Shown: positions 50,247 to 60,036 of the stretch, piece after piece
Position numbering within the stretch: position 1 is the first letter of the stretch
Layout of the letters: each line of letters opens with the position of its first letter
Assembly: GCA_023091665.1 (NCBI GenBank)
Contig: JALJCQ010000028.1
Span: 62,001 to 126,000, forward strand
DNA from: Pythium myriotylum
Lineage: Eukaryota; Oomycota; Peronosporomycetes; Pythiales; Pythiaceae
DNA length: 64,000 bases
Direction: 5' to 3'
The notes under the pieces: generated by a model
The model's input: only the letters and a program-made list of their open reading frames with translations
The model's database searches: none
What the model was told of the DNA's origin: nothing
Made by a program: the position numbers and the translations under genes

Positions 50247-50262
50247 GAAATCGGGAATGAGC
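50247..50262 (-). promoter_or_regulatory. Inr+FPR-like core promoter of SBP7
   Basis: The minus strand reads GCTCATTCCCGATTTC, a good match to the oomycete core, about 38 bp upstream of the ATG. Confidence 0.6.
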
Positions 50263-51237
50263 AGCACAACAAATTGGGTCGTGGAAAAACGGAGTGGACG
50301 AGTCTCCCGACTGTCTGAGGGACGGCAGACAGCTTGTTCTAGAAAAGTGTCGAGCACAGCTTGTGGGTGACACTTGGAGTTGTCTATCCACTCGAGAGTT
50401 GCGGTGGGTCTGTCGAAAATCGCGTGACAGCAGATTGCTCCACAACAGCTGAGGCATCAACAACCACGAGCCTTTCCGGCAAACTCCCGAACTTCGATGG
50501 GCAGTGCTGGTACTGCATCCGTCACGACCAGACATTTGTGGACTTGTTAGAGCCTAACCAAGTCCACAATCGTCTGGTCGCGATGGAGACTTCTTCAATT
50601 ACAGTCGGTAGCGAGCGTGCAGATCCAAAAGAAAGGCCATTGGAGCGACCGCCTTTCACGAATCTCAGTGCACGGTCTGATTTCGATTCTGTCGGAGCTT
50701 CCCTTGAGCATTTTTGTCTTTTTACCTTCAATGCCGAAGGTTGTGGGTATTTCTGCTAAACAATCAGACGTTGTATTCGAGTATTGTAGCGAGTTCACCA
50801 AGGTACAGTACACAGTTTCTGGAGGGTTCTCCCGGATCGTCCTCGCCTGTGGCTCACCAAGGTCGCCTGGACGTCGTCGTAATCCCAGCCCTCGAAGCGG
50901 TTGGGGGATGATGGGGATAGGCCGACGTGTGCGGTTGGAAGTGGACAGTTCCGAATGTACAGTTGTGATGAGCCGCCTCCTGTTAGCAAACGATGACAGT
51001 TTGTCGCTAACCCAGTCTTGAGAACACCCGGGCAATTTGCAGCGATGGGCAGCTGCAGTAACTCTGCTTTTCTCATGTTTCTCGCGCTAAAGAAGAACTG
51101 TCTCCCAAAGTTGATGCTCCAAGATATTGCGACAAGATTGGCGTTTGTCCGGATTTAGACCATTTCCGATCGCTTGTAGCGTTCTCCTCAACATCTCGAA
51201 GACGTGCAGGGTCCAAACAACTCTTCGTGGCTATCAG
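50263..51237. other. Upstream flank of SBP7 and left flank of the DNA transposon
   Basis: 50290-50490 is related to 55965-56200, the flank of the SBP relic. 50860-51237 is related to 58905-59250 downstream of SBP9. No gene is supported. Confidence 0.5.
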
Positions 51238-52684
51238 GGGCTCAAGTAGGATAACCGTCCTGCAGTTTGTAACTGACATCTCACTGCTCTGTCACTTGGC
51301 AGTTGTATGGGTCGTGCAACGTGGTGGTGTTATTTGTACAGAGACAATGCATGTGGAGCCCGAAGCGGACAATTTCGGTCACTTCGGCTCTCTTTGCAGC
51401 TCGAGCTTGTGTGCTCAGCTAGCCCCCACAATCTGCGGGCTCGTAGCCAAGTGGAAGCCCATTTTACCTTCCACCTTAACGCACATGTGCAGGCCAGAGC
51501 AGTCTGAAAGGGTGTCTTCTTGGGGGTCGAGCAAGCCATTCAACTTCGGCGAAAAGCACGACATGTGAGGCCAATTTGAAGTGTTTTACGAGAGATTGGG
51601 GAGGGGGCTGGCAGTGCCAATTGTGTTCGGTAGTAGACCAAAAGTATGGTACCAGCGACGCGAGAATTAGCGTTCGATAGACGTGAAGGGCTTGTGACTG
51701 ATGTCCCACATCAGTCGCCGAGCCACCACATCAACAGTCGACTTCCACAACAGTATGAACCATGCTGCATTGTTTTTACCACACATCTATCACTATCCGC
51801 TGTCATTCACTAAGTGGCTCGTTTCCCTTCGCGTTCCTACCCACAAGCTAGAACGAAGTCGACCTCATTCGCCTTCTTTCGTCGCGACGCCTTCTCCAAG
51901 CGCAGACATGCCAACATGATCGGAGCAGAGACTTTTGTTTGCACCTGACCTGACATCAGAGATGGTGAAACAGCACAGTCTCAGCTCCGCTCCATGTAGT
52001 TTGCCAAGGCATCCAAGGCATCGTCTCTGTTGGCCCTACCACCTCCACAACAACAGTGATGATTTCCATGGCATCTTCTAAGTCGGACGGCGAAGCACTA
52101 TCGCCGTCGGCACTTCTTTTTTGTTTTTCTTCTTTCTGTTTTGTGTTGATTTCTAAATTTTTACAATTATCAGAACCTTTTCATAACTTTTGCGGCGGAG
52201 CCCTTGAATTTTATTTTTCAGAATTTGAAAAAGTCCTGCCATCTTTTCATTATTTTCCGAGCAGATGTAGTAGTTGTCTTGTTGTCATGCATGAGTCAAG
52301 TGGCAGCTCTCCTCATTGTATCCAACCTACCGGTACACCATAGTGATACTCCACTCGCCATCGTGCCACTTCTGGCATCGGATCGGCAACGCGAAGGCAA
52401 TCTACCAAGCCGCTTGTGCCGCCGCCGTGTCGCTCGCACACCTGAGAAAACATACCCATTCAAAATGATCGGTCGCATATCCCGATAACCCTTGCATACT
52501 AATACAAGTACCGTACCACCTCGCACAAACCTGTAGATAGATCGTCCTCCAAATTACATGTAAATCCGAAATAAAGGGTGGAGGGGCTTAACGTACTCCT
52601 TCGGAGCACTGCCAGTATAACCTGCACTATATTTTCATTCAGATGTCAGTTACAAACTGCAGGACGGTTATCCTACTAGAGCCC
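51238..52684. mobile_element. Non-autonomous DNA transposon with 44-bp terminal inverted repeats
   Basis: Left terminus 51238-51281 (GGGCTCAAGTAGGATAACCG...) and right terminus 52641-52684 are inverted copies over 44 bp with one mismatch (position 7). Both ends are flanked by TATCAG (51232-51237 and 52685-52690), a 6-bp target-site duplication. The 1,447-bp element has no transposase; its interior has only short frames. The superfamily is not recognised from the termini alone. A related segment downstream of SBP9 lacks the insert. Confidence 0.85.
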
Positions 52685-52690
52685 TATCAG

Positions 52691-53796
52691 GTTTCACTTG
52701 TTGAGCAATAGACTTCATCATCAATTAGGATTCACAAGTTGAACTCAATAGACTTTATCATCATCATCATCAGACTTCATCATCAACTCTTTCGTTCTTC
52801 AGGATCATCTAGGCGATACTCAAGAATCATCGATGCGGCGAATGTTCTGTCAACTCAGCAACAGCATCGGCGTGGAATGGGCGACACTGCACTTACCCCG
52901 GACAGGAAAAAAAGTGTACCGTGTTCTTTCTTGCGTATATCCAATCCAATTTTCCGTTCATTCAATTACAAGATGCGGAGCCTCCGCATCTTGTCATGAG
53001 AATTAACAGCGGTGCTACCGAGAGCGGACCCGACCATTTGCTTGTGCTCTGGTCGGTGAGTTGGGTGAAGAACCTGACTGCTACGTTCTTCGTCCACGGC
53101 GAGGTTGGGCTACTGCATCTGCTATACAGTTGGCTACTCGTGGGTGATGCTTCCAAGTGCGGGCGCAGAGGATGTCCGCCAAGCGTCGAACGACTGAATA
53201 CGAGCGCTGGAGGCTCTGGTTAAGGGGGTGCCTTGTACTTCTTCATTTGCTGGATAGTGAGCATATTATCGCCGATCACCTCTAGCGGCGTCCATTAGAA
53301 CTTGGCTGTTGCTGTTAACCCTGTGACGAGGCCCCTGTACTCTGCTTGGTTATTTGTCGTCATCCACGCGGCATGAGGTATTGCTGCTGTGTAGAATTGA
53401 GGAGACTATCCTGCCTTCCAGCTCATGCTGCTCTAGACACTTGCTCAATTCTTTTTTCGACAGCTCGCTTTGGGGGACAACAGATCTATTGCGAGGTTTA
53501 ACCTAAGGAACACACATCGCGGTGTAAATTTTTCACCTCGACGTGTCCAACATCAGGTCTGTTTCATCAGCATTGTAAGGTATTGTATTTTCACCTGCAA
53601 ACTGGCCCGAGTTGCTCCGGCCACGGGTCTACTTGTCGAATCGAAAAAGTGTGCGTACTAACGTTATACCACCTGTGTTTGATCATAGATTACCAACTAC
53701 GTTTGGTCGTAGTTGGTCTCCAATAAGGTGCCGAGACAGACCCGATGCGACGAGAAGATGCCACCGCGCTTAATCGGCTTACAAATCGCACTCAGC
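52691..53796. other. Right flank of the transposon to SBP8
   Basis: 52783-53050 is related to 59250-59470 downstream of SBP9. 52739-52770 (TTGAACTCAATAGACTTTATCATC) recurs reversed at about 57038-57070. No gene. Confidence 0.5.
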
Positions 53797-54888
53797 CTAC
53801 TGGCCAGGAAGCAGACCGAACCAGCCAGGGCTAGGCTTGCCCTGCACCTCACCGAAGTACAGCGAGAACGTCTGACGGAAACGCTCCACCTCCGCGCGGT
53901 CCGCCATGAACTTGGGGAACTCGTCGACGTTGGACTCGGGAATCGTCCACGTAAACTTGGTGCCACCAAGCGGAGGCGTCACATCCGTACGCACCGAACG
54001 GACACCGAGCGTCGTGCTTTGCACTTCCTTGGAGAGGACCCAGTTATAGAAGAGCTTAGCAGCAGCAGGGTGTTTGGCCTTCTTGAAGATCGCGATACGC
54101 TGGCCCCACATGAGAAATGGCACGCCGTTGCCGAAGACCGGCTTCACAGTCGTCGTGTTGGACGGCGCGACCGACATGCTGGCGCCCACTGCAACCACGC
54201 GGCGCTTGGCGCTCACTGCAAGGCCTGGTGAATTGGTGCCGCGGTTGAACTCGGGCTTCTGCGCCGCGAACTTTTCCATCCACTCCCAACCGTACTTCTC
54301 CACGTACTTCTTGAACACGAACAGCGTCGCGTCATCGTCGTTCGGGTACGCCGAGGCGATCTTGCCGGCCCACTTGGGGTCCACCAAGTCAACCGGAGAC
54401 TTGGGAGCAGGGAGATCACCGAGCTGGGCCTCATCATACGAGAAACCGAAGACACTAGTCTGGTGAGCGGCCCAATAGCCATTCGGATCCTTGAACTTTT
54501 CGTAGATCTGCGAGAAACCCTTGGGCTTGTACGCCAACAGCTCACCCTCACTCGCCCAACGAGGGAAGTTCTGCAGCGTCTGAAGGTACGTAATATCCGG
54601 CACAAGACGATCACGTGCGAGCTGGTTGTTGATGCGCACGTCGTGGTACTTGGAGTAGTCCACCACGATCGTCAGGTTCACGTCCGGGAACGCGGCCTTC
54701 CAGGCCGATCGGATGCCATCCTGCTGCGAGTCGACGTCACCGCCGGCGTAGATGACGAGCTTGCCTCCTTCGGCGACGGCGTCAGCGTGGAGCTGCTCGA
54801 GCGTCTTGGTTTCTTCCTGTACAGTCGACTGGGCAGTTGAGGTAGCGATGAGTGTGCCGAGCGCCGCGACGACGGCGAAGAGCTTCAT
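53797..54888 (-). CDS. Secreted ABC-type solute-binding protein SBP8
   Basis: 363 residues, signal peptide MKLFAVVAALGTLIATSTAQ, linker STVQEETKTLEQ. It is of the SBP5/6 type over the middle (APKSPVDLVDPKWAG) but has its own substitutions: WMEKFAAQKPEFNRGTNSPG, VVAVGASMSVAPSN, FLMWGQRIAIF, LFYNWVLSK, and IPESNVDEF. These make it an independent, non-homogenised member. Confidence 0.9.
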   Translation of the reverse strand: MKLFAVVAALGTLIATSTAQSTVQEETKTLEQLHADAVAEGGKLVIYAGGDVDSQQDGIRSAWKAAFPDVNLTIVVDYSKYHDVRINNQLARDRLVPDITYLQTLQNFPRWASEGELLAYKPKGFSQIYEKFKDPNGYWAAHQTSVFGFSYDEAQLGDLPAPKSPVDLVDPKWAGKIASAYPNDDDATLFVFKKYVEKYGWEWMEKFAAQKPEFNRGTNSPGLAVSAKRRVVAVGASMSVAPSNTTTVKPVFGNGVPFLMWGQRIAIFKKAKHPAAAKLFYNWVLSKEVQSTTLGVRSVRTDVTPPLGGTKFTWTIPESNVDEFPKFMADRAEVERFRQTFSLYFGEVQGKPSPGWFGLLPGQ

Positions 54889-54924
54889 GGCTGAAGAGGA
54901 TGTTGTTGTTGTGGCTAGATCACC

Positions 54925-54942
54925 GCAGAATCGAGAATGACC
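54925..54942 (-). promoter_or_regulatory. Inr+FPR-like core promoter of SBP8
   Basis: The minus strand reads GGTCATTCTCGATTCTGC, 37 bp upstream of the ATG, as in SBP5/6. Confidence 0.55.
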
Positions 54943-55758
54943 ATGTGAGATGTTTGGTGGTTGATTTGGAGACCCGTAGCGGCAGGATGCGCTCCTCTCG
55001 TTGTGTACTTAGTTCGTGGACCCTCATGTAGTCCCCTGCAATGGTAGATTACGAGTGCACTCCTTCGCCTTGCGGTAACAGCTGTTTGCTCATTGACGTG
55101 GAGGCAGAAGCTGTCCAAGTTGGGCAAGTCGTGGGATCGTCCAGTCGTGCATAGCCAAGTCTATTGGGTGCCTTGGCTGTAACGACATTAGCGAATCACG
55201 AGGCGAGAAGCCCATGTGCTGGACCGGCTAGCAAGATTGCGTCTTCAGATCGTCTCTCATAGGTCCATCATCTCACCGTCCGGGATGGCCACAAAAATGC
55301 CTCGTGGATCTGCAACACAATGACATCACTCCCACGCCAGCTGATTAGTGGCTCGATTCGCCTGTGGCAGTGGTTAACAGGGTGTACTAAACAGACTCCG
55401 TAAGCCGTAAGCTTCAATTCTGGGATTTTCGTCGGAGATGACGAGGATAACCTGGCGCTTGTGTTCGTCTTTCTTTTCGAGACGGGTCTTCATCGGTGTC
55501 TCCACAACACAGAAATGGGATTCATCATTGCAGTCGGAGACGAAGTAGACATAATCGAATTTACCAGGATTATGACTGGTATCGCCCCTGTGACAACGCC
55601 AATACCCTGATGGGACGACAGTGAGGGTCTGGAGGTTGACATTTGAAGGCCAACCTTCAGCTTGCTGATCTCGAGAAGCGATGGCGAGTGGATGAGGCGT
55701 GGCTTCTTCCCACCTCAACATTCACGTTTCGAGATCAGTACATACTAGATTGGTTCAC
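54943..55758. other. Upstream flank of SBP8 and a dispersed block
   Basis: 54960-55255 matches the SBP6 flank; 54990-55080 also matches, reversed, the SBP9 flank at 57290-57380. 55488-55640 carries a block (CTCCACAACACAGAAATG...GATTATGACTGGTATC) shared with 57112-57230 and 48745-48860. No intact gene. Confidence 0.45.
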
Positions 55759-56010
55759 CTACTTGAGGCTGTCAATCACCGAGGAGTGCTCGCGACAAAA
55801 ACAGTCCATCACGATTGTCAGGTTCACGTCGAGGAACGCGACCTTATAGGCTGATCGGACGCCGCCCTGTTGGGTGTCGACATCACCTCCGGCATAGCTG
55901 ATGAGCTTGCCACCTTCGGCGATGGCTTTAGCGTGGAGCTGCTCGAGTGTCGTGGAGACTGAGTGTACGATTCTCCCGACTGTCTGAGTCACGGCAGACA
56001 GATGGTGCAA
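55759..56010 (-). pseudogene. Truncated SBP relic
   Basis: On the minus strand the frame reads TLEQLHAKAIAEGGKLISYA...GGDVDTQQGGVRSAYKVAF...VNLTIVMD and then stops matching. It is about 50 residues of the SBP N-terminal lobe (near 55800-55960), without signal peptide or the other 300 residues. Upstream it is fused to sequence like the SBP7 promoter flank (CTCCCGACTGTCTGAG), so a deletion removed the start region. Confidence 0.75.
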
Positions 56011-56086
56011 GCATCACGCACAAGCTGTGTGTGACGCTTGGAGACGTCTATCCACTCGAAGGTTGCTGTGCGACGACAATGTACGG

Positions 56087-56113
56087 GACATACCCACCCC
56101 CAGTGGGTATGTC
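56087..56113. repeat. Short perfect hairpin
   Basis: GACATACCCAC ... GTGGGTATGTC, 11-bp arms with a 5-nt loop. It is inserted within the SBP7-like flank and absent from the equivalent position near 50405. Confidence 0.65.
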
Positions 56114-56899
56114 GAGGATCGCGTGACAGCAGATTGCTCCACAACAGGTGAGGCATCAACAACCACGATGCTTTCTGATAAACGCCCGATCTCTAAAAGA
56201 ACACTGCTGGAATTTCAAGTGATGCACATTTTCTTTTTTTTTTGCATCCATCACACCCTCGGACTCGAGTTAGGACCTCACGAACGCCCAGCTCAGCGCT
56301 CTGATACTATTTTTTTAAAAGACATCAATAGTTTGAAAGGACCGTGAGGCCACTGGGTTTCTTGGATGCATGCCGTTTTGGCATAAAATCTGCACAGTCT
56401 TGGCAACCTACCGTCAGATCCGGTAGGTTGCACTTACTTTATTGTGCAGCGTGCCTTGTTAGACCAACACAAGACAAGCACAGTGACGCACGCTTCTCTT
56501 CGATCCACGCTATTTTTTCTAGGATCTGCCTGGCATTCAAGTGCCCAGGCAACTAATGAATTCAGCATATTGCATCCATCTCCACTCGATCTCGTGGCAG
56601 GACCACACAAACTCCGTTCCTTGTGAATTTTAACCATGCCTCCTGCTTCGCAACCACTCGCACTGTTCGATGTAGTACCTTACACCATCGGTGTCGCTCA
56701 TCCGAACCACCACGACGTTGACCTGTGAGTTAGACTCGTGCGAGTCGCTCTCTGATTGTCAAGTCAACACCATTCATGGTGCATGCCCCACTCCCTGCGG
56801 AATACGATTATTGTCGTGATCAAAAATCCTAAAACACTTTTCAGCAGTATATATCAGTGACTAAAAGATGAATAAAACTTACGATATCATTGGGATGGA

Positions 56900-57037
56900 C
56901 ATGGATTGCGGAGCATTTGGGCTATCCCAAATATTATTTGGGATAGCCCAAATGCTCCATAATCCATGTTTTGCCCTCTCATCTAATCAAACCACCATAA
57001 TACTGTATGGTTGTACGATTAGATGAGAGGGCAAAAC
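56900..57037. repeat. Two consecutive long hairpins
   Basis: Hairpin 1 spans 56900-56968 (arms of about 34 bp, 2 mismatches, left arm 56900-56933, almost no loop). Hairpin 2 has 21-bp arms at 56968-56988 and 57017-57037 (GTTTTGCCCTCTCATCTAAT...) around a 28-nt loop. They lie in the flank between SBP8 and SBP9 and look like small foldback elements. Confidence 0.85.
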
Positions 57038-57394
57038 GTGATGATGATGATAAAGTCTATTGAGTTCAACTAGTGGATCAAGAGGGCAAAACTTACGGAA
57101 ATTCATCTACTAGTTCCTTCATCGCAGTCTCCACAACACAGACCGGGTTTTCAGCCATTGCAGTAGGAGACGAGGCAGTCATAATCCACCCTACTACGAT
57201 TATGACTGGTATCCTGCGGACAACGTCAACCGTCAAACCCCACTGACGTCTCCTCGGGAGATGTTGTCGCAAGGTGGACGAGTGCACTCGTACTCCACTA
57301 TTGCAGGGGACCACATGAGGGTCCGCAAACGAAATACACAACGAGAGGAGCGAATCCTGCAGCTGCAGGTCTCCAATTCAACCATCTCACGACG

Positions 57395-57410
57395 TCATTC
57401 TTGAATCCTC
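57395..57410 (+). promoter_or_regulatory. Possible Inr+FPR core promoter of SBP9
   Basis: TCATTCTTGAATCCTC, 37 bp upstream of the ATG. A weaker match than in the other copies, but at the same distance. Confidence 0.35.
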
Positions 57411-57446
57411 AGTGGTCCAGACACAACAACTCTACTTCTTCCAGCC

Positions 57447-58544
57447 ATGAAGCTCTTCGCCATCATCGCGGCGTTCGGCGCCCTCTTCGCTACATCCATT
57501 GCCTCGACAACCCAGAAGATCGTTCAGGAAGAAACCAAGACGCTCGAACAGCTCCACGCTGACGCCATCGCCGAGGGCGGCAAGCTCGTCATCTACGCCG
57601 GTGGTGACGTCGACTCCCAGCAGGACGGCGTCCGATCGGCCTGGAAGGCCGCGTTCCCGGACGTGAACCTGACGATTGTGGTGGACTACTCCAAGTACCA
57701 CGACGTGCGCATCAACAACCAGCTCGCACGTGATCGTCTTGTGCCGGACATTGCGTTCTTGCAGACGCTGCAGAACTTCCCTCGTTGGGCGAGTGAGGGC
57801 GAGCTGCTCGAATATAAGCCAGCTGGTTTCTCACAGATCTACGAAGGTTTCAAGGACCCCAAGGGTGCATGGATGGCCCACCAGATGATTGCCTTTGGCT
57901 TTTCGTACGACGAGGCTCAGCTCGGAGGCCTCCCTGCTCCCAAGTCTCCGGTTGACTTGGTGGACCCCAAGTGGTCCAACAAGGTTGCCTCGGCGTACCC
58001 GAACGACGATGACGCGACGCTCTTCGTGTACAAGAAGTACGTGGAGAAGTACGGTTGGGAGTGGGCGGAGAAGTTTGCTGCGCAGCAGGTCGAGTACAAC
58101 CGCGGTACCAACACCCCTGCGCTCGCTGTGAACGCCAAGCGAAAGGTGGTGGGTTTTGGTGCCTCCATCTCGCTCGCGCCATCGACGTCCACCATCAAGC
58201 CGGTCTTTGGCAACGGTGTGCCGTTCCTCGCCTGGGGTCAGCGTCTCGCGATCTTCAAGAAGGCCAAGCACCCGGCTGCTGCCAAGCTCTTTCTCAACTG
58301 GGTCCTCTCGAAGGAGACCCAGTCCACGCTCATCGCCAACCGCTCGGTGCGCAAGGACGTCGCTCCGCCACTCGGAGGAACTAACTACACATGGAACATT
58401 CCGGAGGCCAACGTCGACAAGTTCCCCAAGTTCATGGCTGACCGTGCCGAGGTCGAGCGATTGCGCCAGACATTCTCGCTCTACATTGGCGAAGTGCAGG
58501 GCAAGCCGAGCCCGGGCTGGTTCGGCCTCCTTCCGGGCCAGTGA
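57447..58544 (+). CDS. Secreted ABC-type solute-binding protein SBP9
   Basis: 365 residues, signal peptide MKLFAIIAAFGALFATSIAS, linker TTQKIVQEETKT. The mature domain is essentially that of SBP7 (positions pair by sum 107668 on opposite strands). The 5' flank and the VQEETKT linker instead resemble SBP8. It is divergent from SBP8 across 2.56 kb. The pattern is best explained by an old SBP8/SBP9 inverted pair whose SBP9 body was overwritten by SBP7-type sequence. Confidence 0.9.
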   Translation: MKLFAIIAAFGALFATSIASTTQKIVQEETKTLEQLHADAIAEGGKLVIYAGGDVDSQQDGVRSAWKAAFPDVNLTIVVDYSKYHDVRINNQLARDRLVPDIAFLQTLQNFPRWASEGELLEYKPAGFSQIYEGFKDPKGAWMAHQMIAFGFSYDEAQLGGLPAPKSPVDLVDPKWSNKVASAYPNDDDATLFVYKKYVEKYGWEWAEKFAAQQVEYNRGTNTPALAVNAKRKVVGFGASISLAPSTSTIKPVFGNGVPFLAWGQRLAIFKKAKHPAAAKLFLNWVLSKETQSTLIANRSVRKDVAPPLGGTNYTWNIPEANVDKFPKFMADRAEVERLRQTFSLYIGEVQGKPSPGWFGLLPGQ

Positions 58545-60036
58545 GTACTCTTGATTGGATGTGTGGAGTTCAACGTGGTCCGGTTAGAGCCATTCACACT
58601 CCGCGTATCTCACTTAGGATACGAATAGAGCGTATTCTTCACGTAATCTTGCGTCGTTGCCCTGGTTTTGCTGTGAAAAAGACGAGACCCAACTGATATT
58701 GTCTGCGGCCGAGAGAATGACTTGAGGCCGTAGTCCACCATGTTCCCTGGCTGCTGTGCACTGCACGCGAGCATGGAGACAGATAAGATTGGGCTTATTT
58801 GGATCTAAACCACGCAAATGGAAATCGTCGGTGTGCTTTGGGAGCTTCAGCTCCCAAGACGGTGTATCTACCGGCCTGATCGACGGTGACATGACTGTCA
58901 TTTTCGCGATCCCTCCTCATTCGTAATCCCAGCTAACGAAGCGGCTCGAAGATGACATGGATTTACGGGTCGAGTACCGTTAGAATTGAACAGCTCCGAA
59001 TGGACAGTCGCGGTAAGCCAACCACTGTGCCAACAATCAACAAACGATGAATGGTTCTCAAAGGTTGTCACCATTCGATCGTCAGAACACCCGGACAACT
59101 TGCAGCACAGGGTGCTTTAATTTTTGGCATGTTTTTCGCATTAGAACTGAACCGTTTTCGGAGTCAGCGCTTCTGGATATTGCATGATTAATGGATTTAG
59201 ACCACTTGCAGCATTCACCTTGGCATCTCGTAAACTCGACGGGTTCGGTCAACTCTTCTGTTCTTCAAAGTCAAACCATCGATGTTGTGAATGTCCCTCA
59301 ACACGGCAACAGCACCAGCGTGATACGGCAACACTGCACTCACCCCAGAGAGACTGTTATTTCTTGCATACCTCCGATCCCATTTTTGAGAGGTACCACC
59401 AGAGTCCACAGTCACTATGCTCGTGTTATGATCAGGAGAGATGTTACCGCGAGCAGACCCGGCCATCTGCTTACTCGCTTTTCATCCTGTCTTCGCGAGC
59501 TCTAATTATTGATCCAGGTGGGCCGTCTTACGCCAGACTCGGCGACGCAACTTCAGTAACATCGATGCAATTTGTTGCTCCTTTTCCAAACAATCTCTTC
59601 GCCAGTTGTTTTTAGCAGACGTACGCCAGTGCGTGCTTCAGCATTACCATCGAATAATTTGCTCCAGACTCTTCATTCACAACCTGGTCCACTCACACAG
59701 AAGGTCACAGTGCTCTCGTTTGTCGTTCCCCTTCCAACCCGCCTCAATCACGCGCAACGCCTGCGGCCACGCCTTATCACCCCACGTGCACCACCGTCTT
59801 CCACGGCTTGCTCGAAAATCCTCTCGAACCACATTCTCGCTCTCGGCAGTGTGCTGGGCGACTCGCTACACTCACGAACCGGAAGGAGAGAGTCATGGAG
59901 ATTGCTGTCGTTGCTTATTTCCGGTCGCGGAAATTTAGCTTTTGGCTGCGAGCGTGGGATGCCTCGGTTCTCATCCCACCCTCACTTTCGATTCTCCTGC
60001 GCCACCAAGCATCTTCATCTTCTAGCAGCGTCGACG
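58545..60036. other. Downstream flank of SBP9 and 5' region of the second DIRS-like element
   Basis: 58905-59470 is a diverged copy of the segments on both sides of the DNA transposon (50860-51237 and 52783-53050), without the transposon. The left boundary of the DIRS-like element cannot be placed; it is probably after about 59500. No gene supported. Confidence 0.45.

Noticed and set aside
32377..58544. Bacterial contamination as the source of the solute-binding protein genes
   Set aside because: The array is continuous with intron-containing eukaryotic genes and histone H4, and the genes have oomycete-type promoters, long intergenic regions and no operon structure.
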